14,405 nucleotides of DNA from an uncultured Clostridia bacterium (lineage in GTDB: Bacteria > Bacillota > Clostridia > Oscillospirales > Acutalibacteraceae). Numbering within the stretch: position 1 is the stretch's first letter; each line of letters begins with the position of its first letter. The position numbers were made by a program, and so were the translations under genes. The stretch is taken from NCBI GenBank assembly GCA_946186535.1, contig CAMHNT010000020.1, positions 1 to 14,405 on the forward strand. Direction: 5' to 3'. This document shows positions 1 to 5,879 of this stretch, piece by piece. A model generated the notes under the pieces. The model saw nothing but the letters and a program-made list of their open reading frames with translations, had not been told where the DNA came from and ran no database searches.

Positions 1-55
1 TATATTGCCATTCAAAATTCCGTATTGCGGAATTTTGCTTAAGTTGTGAACAGTG
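1..55. repeat. partial copy of an intergenic hairpin repeat
   Basis: Positions 1-55 match 10644-10699 with a handful of mismatches and a one-base length difference. Both contain a hairpin, here CAAAATTCCG (13-22) with CGGAATTTTG (28-37), followed by the shared tail GCTTAAGTTGTG. At the other copy this hairpin is preceded by three further GC-rich hairpins, so the window probably starts in the middle of an element. That the missing part lies just left of position 1 is inference. Confidence 0.7.
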
Positions 56-68
56 ATTTCAAATGTAC

Positions 69-100
69 ATAATGTGAAATGAAAAAAGTTTTCACGTTAT
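69..100. other. stem-loop in the leader of the ABC operon
   Basis: ATAATGTGAAA (69-79) and TTTCACGTTAT (90-100) form an 11-bp stem with one G-T pair and a 10-base loop. No T-run follows on either strand, so it is not an obvious terminator. A smaller hairpin (CATGA/TCATG, about 105-118) followed by TTTTTT could be a weak terminator for an upstream gene. No convincing promoter was found for the operon at 183; a GATAAT near 140 has only a poor -35. Operator or mRNA structure are both possible. Confidence 0.3.
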
Positions 101-182
101 ATACCATGAGTGTTCATGATTTTTTAATATTTTTATTAGATAATAAAAACGTTAGACTAAAAATTAACAAGGAGTGAAACAG

Positions 183-1145
183 ATGGTAGAAGTAAAAAAT
201 ATAACAAAATGCTACGGCGATAAAAAAGCCGTGGATAATGTCAGCTTCACCGTTAACAGCGGAGAAATCCTCGGTTTTCTCGGACCTAACGGCGCAGGAA
301 AGTCTACGACAATGAACATCATTACAGGCTACCTGTCATCGTCGAGCGGTACGGTTACAGTCGACGGATGTGAGATTTTGGACGACCCGAAGGGAGTAAA
401 AAGCAAAATCGGATATTTGCCCGAAATTCCGCCGCTTTATGTGGATATGACGGTTCAGAAGTATCTTGAGTTTATGTTTGACCTTAAAAAGGTAAAGCTT
501 GATAAGGAAGAGCATATCGAGGAGGTTTGCCGGCTTGTTAAAATCAGTTCGGTGACGAACCGTGTTATCAAGAACCTTTCAAAAGGTTATAAACAGCGTG
601 TCGGTCTTGCGCAGGCGCTTCTCGGAAATCCTCCGGTTCTGATCCTCGATGAGCCTACGGTAGGTCTTGACCCTAAGCAGATCATAGAAATAAGAAATCT
701 CGTGAAAAGTCTGGGAAAGAAGCACACCGTTATTCTTTCATCTCATATCCTCTCGGAGGTTCAGGCGATCTGCGACAGAGTCGTAATTATCAGCAACGGA
801 AAAGTGGTTGCCGACGAAACGACTGAGGGTCTTTCAAAAACTCTGGTTAAGTCAAACAGACTTCTCGTTCAGGTGGAGGGACCGAAATCAAGCGTTATCA
901 GCACGATCTCAAACATAAAGAACGTTAAGAACGTCAAGACGGAGCGTGAGGTTTCTGACGGAGTATACGAATATATCATTGAAGTCGATGAGGACTGTGA
1001 TATCCGTTCAAGTCTCTTCTTCAAGCTTGCCGAAGAGAAATGGCCGATATTGCTTCTCCAGAGTGCAGATCTTTCGCTCGAAGAGGTATTCCTTAAGCTT
1101 ACTACAGATACAACTTATTCAAGTAAACAGGGAGGTAAAAAATAA
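183..1145 (+). CDS. ABC transporter ATP-binding protein, GldA/CcmA-like
   Basis: Cytoplasmic ATPase of an ABC-2 type exporter, 320 residues. The Walker A motif GPNGAGKST is at residues 34-42. The ABC signature region LSKGYKQRVGLAQAL and Walker B LILDEPTVGLDP follow, then the H-loop segment VILSSHILSE. About 100 C-terminal residues after the nucleotide-binding domain match the extra domain of GldA-type proteins. I chose ATG 183 because AAGGAG (169-174) sits 8 bases upstream; the in-frame GTG at 174 overlaps that ribosome site. The stop overlaps the next start by one base (TAATG), so translation of the ATPase and permease is probably coupled. The substrate is unknown. GldA/F/G proteins were named from Bacteroidetes gliding, but homologous clusters occur in non-gliding Firmicutes, so no gliding role is implied. 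Confidence 0.93.
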   Translation: MVEVKNITKCYGDKKAVDNVSFTVNSGEILGFLGPNGAGKSTTMNIITGYLSSSSGTVTVDGCEILDDPKGVKSKIGYLPEIPPLYVDMTVQKYLEFMFDLKKVKLDKEEHIEEVCRLVKISSVTNRVIKNLSKGYKQRVGLAQALLGNPPVLILDEPTVGLDPKQIIEIRNLVKSLGKKHTVILSSHILSEVQAICDRVVIISNGKVVADETTEGLSKTLVKSNRLLVQVEGPKSSVISTISNIKNVKNVKTEREVSDGVYEYIIEVDEDCDIRSSLFFKLAEEKWPILLLQSADLSLEEVFLKLTTDTTYSSKQGGKK

Positions 1146-1849
1146 TGGGTGCTATCATCAAAAGAGAGCTGTATTCCTTTTTCTGCTCTCCGGTGGCTTA
1201 TGTTGTTATGGCGATTTTCCTGTTTTTCTCGGGACTCTTTTTCTCCGTAGTTTGCCTTGGCAATGATACATCGAACCTTACTTATGTATTCTCAAATATG
1301 TTTTTGGTAACGGTATTGCTCACGCCGATTATGTGTATGAGACTGATGAGCGATGAGAAAAGACTTAAAACTGACCAGGCTCTTCTTACATCTCCTGTCA
1401 GCATTCTGGGCATCGTTCTCGGAAAGTTTTTCTCGGCATGCATTCTCTATCTTGTATGTCTGGCGATTTATATAATCTTCGGATTTGTACTTTCGTTCTT
1501 CGTAACTCCGCATTGGGCAGTTATCCTCTGTAATTTCTTCGGACTGTTCATTCTTGGTGCGGCTCTTATCGCAATTAATCTCTTCCTTTCGTCTCTGACG
1601 GAAAGTCAGATGATTGCCGCTATTTCGGGCTTTGCGGTAGGTCTTTTCATCTATCTTATGGATAACGTTGCTTCGGCAATAAATATTTCTTTTATTTCAA
1701 CAATTATAAATAAGATTTCATTCCTTTCACATTATCAGAATTTTACGGTCGGCTTGCTCAGCCTTGCTGACTTGGTGTTCTTCCTTTCGGTTATTGCATT
1801 GTTCGTATTTTTGACCGTGCGTGTAATTGAAAAGAAGCGTTGGAGCTAA
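1145..1849 (+). CDS. ABC-2 type permease, GldF-like
   Basis: A 234-residue integral membrane protein with about six hydrophobic segments, near residues 17-37, 47-66, 87-118 (long), 124-148, 154-174 and 205-226. The cytoplasmic segment around residues 66-85 (RLMSDEKRLKTDQALLTSPV) resembles the motif of GldF/ABC-2 permeases, where an acidic/basic stretch is followed by LLTSPV. The size fits a single ABC-2 permease subunit, which would work as a homodimer or pair with the hydrophobic helices of the next protein. The start ATG at 1145 overlaps the stop of the ATPase gene, and GGAGG (1131-1135) lies at the end of that gene. The gene ends 14 bases before the next start. Membrane permease is well supported; the substrate is not known. 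Confidence 0.9.
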   Translation: MGAIIKRELYSFFCSPVAYVVMAIFLFFSGLFFSVVCLGNDTSNLTYVFSNMFLVTVLLTPIMCMRLMSDEKRLKTDQALLTSPVSILGIVLGKFFSACILYLVCLAIYIIFGFVLSFFVTPHWAVILCNFFGLFILGAALIAINLFLSSLTESQMIAAISGFAVGLFIYLMDNVASAINISFISTIINKISFLSHYQNFTVGLLSLADLVFFLSVIALFVFLTVRVIEKKRWS

Positions 1850-1863
1850 GGAGGTGTACGGCT

Positions 1864-3588
1864 ATGAGTGAGAAAGAAAAGAAAGCTAAAGACGAAGCTG
1901 AGCTTGAAAAGAAAGACTCTTCGGTCGAAAACGGGGAGAAGGTTGATCAGAGCAAAGCAGAGTCGGAAAACAAGTCCGAAAAGGACGAGAAAAACTCGGA
2001 AAAGAAATCGGAAAAGGATGAGAAAAAATCCGACAAGAAGACCGACAGCAAAAAACAGAAGGCTAAGGAAGAGAAGAAAGCTATCAAAAAGGACAGACGT
2101 TCTCTCAAGGCAAGAGCTTTCAGAAGAGGCTGGTTCTCGATAGTTCTTGTAGTTCTTTTTATAGTTGCGGTAGTTTTTCTGAATCTGATCGCTTCAACTC
2201 TCGTTGAAAAGATTCCTTCGCTCGTTATCGATACGACAGGTTCGGACAACTTCAACCTTACTGAGGACACTCTCGAATATATTCCGACTCTTGACGAGGA
2301 TATCACTCTCATTGTTCTTGCGGATGAAAAGGACTTCAAGGACGGCGGAGAGTACTATATTCAGTCTAATACCCTTCTTCATGAGTATGAAAATAAGTCG
2401 GACAGAATTACTCTTAAGTATGTAGACCTTGCGTCAAACCCGACATTTGTAAATAATTATCCTGATGAGAACCTTGCTAACTACGCTATCATAGTTCAGG
2501 GCGAGACTGACTACAGATATCTCACAAGTCAGGATTATCTTGATGTTGAAATGGACTACAACTACAATTACTATATTGCAGGTTCAAATCTCGAAGAGGT
2601 CGTAACTTCTGCTATCCTGAATGTCACTCTCGATGATAAGCCGAAGGTTACGTTTATCAGTGATATCAACGGTGAGGATTACTCCTACTTCAAATCTTAT
2701 CTCGAGAAGAACGGATTTGAAACCGAAGAGATTTCTCCTGCTATGAATGCTATTCCTGAGGATACAAAATTCCTTGTTCTTTTTGCGCCTGCAGTAGATC
2801 TTGATACCGCTTTCGTCGACAGCATATCAGATTTCCTCTATAACAACGGCGATTACGGCAAGGAACTGTTATATCTTCCTGCCCGTGTATTCACTCCGTT
2901 CCCGAATATAGACAGCCTGGTTGAGGAATGGGGAATTTCCGTAGACGACGGTATTGCTGTTGAAAATGACACAAACTATATCGGTCAGGCTTACGGATAC
3001 CTTATCTATGCGGCACAGTATGCAGATACTACCTATACCGCAAATATGAAGAAGGGCGACCTTCCGTTCTGCGTTGTAGGCGGATACGCACGTCCGGTTG
3101 ATATTCTCGACAGCAGCAAGGCTCAGTCACTTTTCACATTCTCCGATCAGAGTGAGGTGATCTATATTACTGATTCTCCGGACGAGGCTGAGGAGGATAC
3201 AGTAACCGAATCCAAGCCGAATCTTAACATCGGTGCTATCGCAACAAAGAGCACGACAGTAAACAACGATTCCGATACTGATACAGATGAAAGCTCGACC
3301 GAAACAAAGTCCTCGAATATTGTCGTTATCGGTTCAAGCGTTTCAATGAGCGAAACAATGCTTGAGTCAAGCGTTTACGGCAATTCAAGCTATATTATAT
3401 CCCTCATGAATACTTTGTCTGACAGAGGCGATGTCGGTATAACGATCGAGTCAAAATCGCTTCTTAACGAGGAGCTTGGAATTACAACCGCACAGATGAA
3501 CGTTCTCTACGCTTTGTTTGTAATTGTTATTCCGCTCGGAGTTCTTATTGCGGGTATTGTAATATTCATCAGACGACGCAATATGTGA
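1864..3588 (+). CDS. GldG-like ABC transporter auxiliary membrane protein
   Basis: A 574-residue membrane-anchored protein of the GldG / ABC-type uncharacterised auxiliary family. Residues 1-84 form an unusual, almost uninterrupted Lys/Glu/Asp/Ser tail with repeated KSEKDEK-like units. A transmembrane helix follows at about 90-112, then a large extracytoplasmic region, then a C-terminal helix (about 547-569) ending in RRRNM. The middle contains the GldG-type segment KPKVTFISDINGEDYSYF and a following DTKFLVLFAPAVDLD strand. The residues before the last helix include an Asp/Thr/Ser-rich patch. ATG 1864 is chosen because AAGGAGGT (1848-1855) is placed correctly before it; an in-frame TTG at 1840 has no comparable site. 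It is expected to act with the upstream ATPase and permease. The charged tail may be cytoplasmic and could bind a partner, nucleic acid or lipid; that is only inference. Confidence 0.85.
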   Translation: MSEKEKKAKDEAELEKKDSSVENGEKVDQSKAESENKSEKDEKNSEKKSEKDEKKSDKKTDSKKQKAKEEKKAIKKDRRSLKARAFRRGWFSIVLVVLFIVAVVFLNLIASTLVEKIPSLVIDTTGSDNFNLTEDTLEYIPTLDEDITLIVLADEKDFKDGGEYYIQSNTLLHEYENKSDRITLKYVDLASNPTFVNNYPDENLANYAIIVQGETDYRYLTSQDYLDVEMDYNYNYYIAGSNLEEVVTSAILNVTLDDKPKVTFISDINGEDYSYFKSYLEKNGFETEEISPAMNAIPEDTKFLVLFAPAVDLDTAFVDSISDFLYNNGDYGKELLYLPARVFTPFPNIDSLVEEWGISVDDGIAVENDTNYIGQAYGYLIYAAQYADTTYTANMKKGDLPFCVVGGYARPVDILDSSKAQSLFTFSDQSEVIYITDSPDEAEEDTVTESKPNLNIGAIATKSTTVNNDSDTDTDESSTETKSSNIVVIGSSVSMSETMLESSVYGNSSYIISLMNTLSDRGDVGITIESKSLLNEELGITTAQMNVLYALFVIVIPLGVLIAGIVIFIRRRNM

Positions 3589-3603
3589 TGTGAGGTAAGC
3601 TTT

Positions 3604-5100
3604 ATGAAAAAAACTACTAAAACATTGATCATATCTATATTGGCTGTCGTTGTGATTGTAGGTGCTTTCCTCGCCGTTCATTTCCTTGTTCCCACGAAGA
3701 CGGACAGTGATTCGGACAACGATTCAAGCACCGAATTATTGACTGAGGATCACTACCACCTCGTAGGTCATATCCCTGCCGAAATCAAGCAGATAGAGGT
3801 CGAGAACGAAACAGGAAAATATACGCTTCTGTCCGAAACTCCGACTTATGAATCGGATAACGACGACGGAACGACTTCAACCTACACTGATGCAACCGTA
3901 TACACTCTCGTAGGCTATGAGGATATGGAGCTTCTCACGGGTTCTCCCGATACTCTGGCTAATGATGCAGCGAGCGTTACGGCTACCAAAATTGTAAACG
4001 ACGGTTCAGCAAAATCCGATTTCGGCTTCGACGATCCAAGAGCTGTCGTAAAGGTTTCTTATACAAACGGCGAGGCCGTAACTATCCGTGTCGGTGATGA
4101 TGCCCCCGACAATCAGGGTGCGTACCTTATGATCGACGGTGACGATAATGTTTATCTCGTTGAGTCGGATTCCGTTGACGGTTTCCTTATCGGCGCAATG
4201 GGTATGCTCACGACAGAGATAGGATTTGCGGCTAAGGACGACAGCGGAAATGTTTTCTCAAAAATGGTGTTCGGAGGAAGTATTTTTGACGGTGAAGAAG
4301 TAGTTCTGGAGTACTCCGATAAAGAAGCTTTCTCGGAAAGCTATGTCATAACTTCGCCGGATCAGACTATTGCAAACGAAGAAACTGTAACGTATATGGT
4401 AAATGCAGTGAGAAATCTCACAGCGGAAGAGGTTGTTGCCGTTAATGTAGACGACGACAAGATCAAGGAATACGGTCTTGATGACCCTTATGCTACGGTT
4501 GAGGCTGAGTATCCCGATCTCTCCGTAAGCTACAAGGCTACAAAGCCGGATGAGGAGAACAAGCTTTATCTGCTCAGCGACGGTATTATTTATAAAATGG
4601 ACGCAACAGCTATTCCGTGGGTAAACTACACCTACGATCAGCTTATTCCGTCCGCTGTTATGAGTCCGAGCTACAGCAAGGTCGATAAAGTGACTGTTGA
4701 GGCAGACGGCGAGAAATATGAATTTGAGCTTAAAAGAACGACCGAAACCTCTCACGACGATGATAACGATACGGACGTTGAGCGTACAACAACTACCGTT
4801 AAATGCAACGGCAAGGACGTAAGCGAAGCAAGCTTCAGCGCTTTCTATCAGAATCTTACATCCGCTCAGAGAAGCGGTATAAACGACATACCCAGCGATA
4901 AGAAAACTGTTCTCAAAGTAACCTATGAATTCAGCGACGGCACAACAGGCACGGCTGAGTATTTTGAAGGTGAAAACAGAAAGTGCCCCGTTCTGATTAA
5001 CGGCACACTCGGAAGTACGGCGTTTGAATCTTATGTTACAAAGATTCTTTCTGATGTTAAGATTGCCGCAGAGGGCGAGATCGTAGAGAGCATTTATTAA
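3604..5100 (+). CDS. DUF4340-type membrane-anchored protein, ABC operon partner
   Basis: A 498-residue protein with one N-terminal transmembrane helix (about 7-29), a short Asp/Ser-rich stretch (31-45), and a long, mainly beta-rich extracytoplasmic part. Two segments look like an internal duplication: FGFDDPRAVVKVSY (140-153) followed by a DDNVYLVES strand, and YGLDDPYATVEAEY (290-303) followed by a NKLYLLSDG strand. GLDDP-type repeats of this kind are typical of DUF4340 proteins, which commonly follow gldG-like genes in Clostridia. GAGG (3592-3595) lies 8 bases before the start, and the gene begins 15 bases after the previous stop, so it is the last gene of the operon. Molecular function is unknown. 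It is likely the extracellular arm or substrate-handling subunit of the transporter, which is an inference from context. Confidence 0.85.
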   Translation: MKKTTKTLIISILAVVVIVGAFLAVHFLVPTKTDSDSDNDSSTELLTEDHYHLVGHIPAEIKQIEVENETGKYTLLSETPTYESDNDDGTTSTYTDATVYTLVGYEDMELLTGSPDTLANDAASVTATKIVNDGSAKSDFGFDDPRAVVKVSYTNGEAVTIRVGDDAPDNQGAYLMIDGDDNVYLVESDSVDGFLIGAMGMLTTEIGFAAKDDSGNVFSKMVFGGSIFDGEEVVLEYSDKEAFSESYVITSPDQTIANEETVTYMVNAVRNLTAEEVVAVNVDDDKIKEYGLDDPYATVEAEYPDLSVSYKATKPDEENKLYLLSDGIIYKMDATAIPWVNYTYDQLIPSAVMSPSYSKVDKVTVEADGEKYEFELKRTTETSHDDDNDTDVERTTTTVKCNGKDVSEASFSAFYQNLTSAQRSGINDIPSDKKTVLKVTYEFSDGTTGTAEYFEGENRKCPVLINGTLGSTAFESYVTKILSDVKIAAEGEIVESIY

Positions 5101-5160
5101 TATTGTCCTGATTTCATGCGGAAGGTTTTCCACATGAATCGGAAAAAATGTTGAAAAGTA

Positions 5161-5215
5161 AAATACCATAGCCTTGGATTTGCGTTAATGCAGATTCGGG
5201 CTGTGGTATTTTTGT
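5161..5215 (+). terminator. Rho-independent terminator of the ABC operon
   Basis: AAATACCATAGCC (5161-5173) pairs with GGCTGTGGTATTT (5199-5211), 13 bp with one G-T pair, followed by TTTTTGTGTTTT. The 25-base loop contains a small TGC/GCA hairpin. It begins 61 bases after the stop. A weaker imperfect hairpin at about 5109-5141 lies in between and has no T-run. Confidence 0.8.
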
Positions 5216-5324
5216 GTTTTCGGGTTAGAAGCCATGGTTATTTGATAAAAAAGAATAAGTTTGAATTTTCATAACAGTGGAATAATTTCGGAATTGGCAT
5301 AGTATATATTATTGCAGAAGATTA

Positions 5325-5483
5325 ATACTAATTTTCAATTAAAACCTTTAAAAGATTTTCGAGGATAATTTTTGCAAGACAAGGAAGAGCTCGCAGGCAG
5401 GCTGTCGTTTGTCTTGCAGCGATGACGCAGTATTGCAGAAATTAGACCGAAAAGATTTAAAGTGTTTTATTGAAATTTAGTAT
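5325..5483. repeat. 159-bp imperfect palindrome in the intergenic region
   Basis: The left part (from 5325, ATACTAATTTTCAAT) is repeated inverted at the right (ending 5483, ATTGAAATTTAGTAT). The match continues inward through CTTTAAA, TTTTCG and TAATTT blocks for about 50 bases with small gaps. Nested inside is a perfect 10-bp inverted repeat, TGCAAGACAA (5373-5382) with TTGTCTTGCA (5409-5418). No open reading frame, terminator T-run or clear target duplication was found. It could be a decayed MITE unrelated to the other elements here, or a large RNA/DNA hairpin. The flanking stretches 5219-5324 and 5484-5537 hold nothing I can identify. Confidence 0.6.
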
Positions 5484-5537
5484 AAGCAGAACCGAACCAA
5501 AACAGACCGGGAATTCATCCTCACCTCGGAAAATAAA

Positions 5538-5656
5538 GTCAATACCGCACAAAGATTGTGCCGAAGATGCGTAGTCAGATTTTTCGGCAGAGTGCATAAG
5601 ACGCCCGAAGGAAGTGCCCTTGGGGTACCGTTAGGCGGTCTTTGTGCGGTGTTGCC
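5538..5656 (-). mobile_element. MITE A, 119 bp, internally deleted relative of MITE C
   Basis: Terminal inverted repeats of 18 bp are GTCAATACCGCACAAAGA (5538-5555) and TCTTTGTGCGGTGTTGCC (5639-5656). Flanking TAAA on both sides (5534-5537 and 5657-5660) looks like a 4-bp target duplication. Positions 5538-5598 match the reverse complement of 13764-13824 with about four differences, and 5634-5656 match the reverse complement of 13653-13675 with one. The middle 35 bases differ and are shorter, so it is a deletion or replacement derivative of the 172-bp form. It carries no gene and lies about 95 bases upstream of the glutamine synthetase promoter. Confidence 0.8.
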
Positions 5657-5751
5657 TAAAGTATGTCAGGAATAAATTCGGAATTGAAGGAAAATAGCAG
5701 ATTATATTTAAATTTTTTTCAATATTCCCGATGTTTGGTCAATTTTTACTA

Positions 5752-5780
5752 TTGACTTATTTTGAAGTTTGGTATATAAT
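5752..5780 (+). promoter_or_regulatory. sigma-A type promoter of the glutamine synthetase gene
   Basis: TTGACT (5752-5757), a 17-base spacer, then TATAAT (5775-5780). Transcription would start near 5787, leaving a leader of about 93 bases that contains a terminator-like hairpin. Confidence 0.85.
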
Positions 5781-5794
5781 TTCAATTGTAATCA

Positions 5795-5838
5795 ACAGCA
5801 AAGGCGCTGTGGACGTAAAAAGTCCTCAGCGTCTTTTT
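5795..5838 (+). promoter_or_regulatory. leader attenuator with competing hairpin before glnN
   Basis: Bases 5800-5814 pair with 5822-5836 in a 15-bp stem (one T-T mismatch, one G-T pair) with loop GTAAAAA, followed directly by a T-run (5834-5838). It lies between the promoter and the ribosome site, so it should end most transcripts unless it is prevented from forming. A competing hairpin overlaps its 5' arm: ACAGC (5795-5799), six-base loop AAAGGC, GCTGT (5806-5810). That loop has A at position 1 and G at position 4, as in ANTAR-type antiterminator targets. A second small hairpin GGAC/GTCC (5811-5825) has a seven-base loop that does not fit the ANTAR pattern. The terminator is well supported; ANTAR control is a hypothesis. 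Confidence 0.75.
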
Positions 5839-5879
5839 GTTATTTTATGAACAATATATTTTTTGGAGGAAAGATTATT

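Noticed and set aside
174..182. GTG at 174 as the start of the ABC ATPase
   Set aside because: It overlaps the AAGGAG ribosome site that is correctly spaced for ATG 183.
5109..5141. Hairpin just after the DUF4340 gene as its terminator
   Set aside because: The stem is interrupted and has no T-run; the hairpin at 5161-5215 is a much better terminator.
4258..5169. 303-codon minus-strand open frame across the DUF4340 gene
   Set aside because: It lies antisense to a well-supported gene with a ribosome site and family motifs. Its translation is Cys/Ile/Val-rich with no recognisable domain, and its stretch coincides with the reverse-frame pattern of the real gene.
5279..5686. Short near-identical sequence at 5279-5296 and 5669-5686 (GGAATAA-TTCGGAATTG)
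   Set aside because: A 17 of 18 match flanking the repeat-rich stretch could be a long target duplication, but it is AT-rich and short. MITE A already has its own 4-bp duplication, so I treat it as chance or an old relic.
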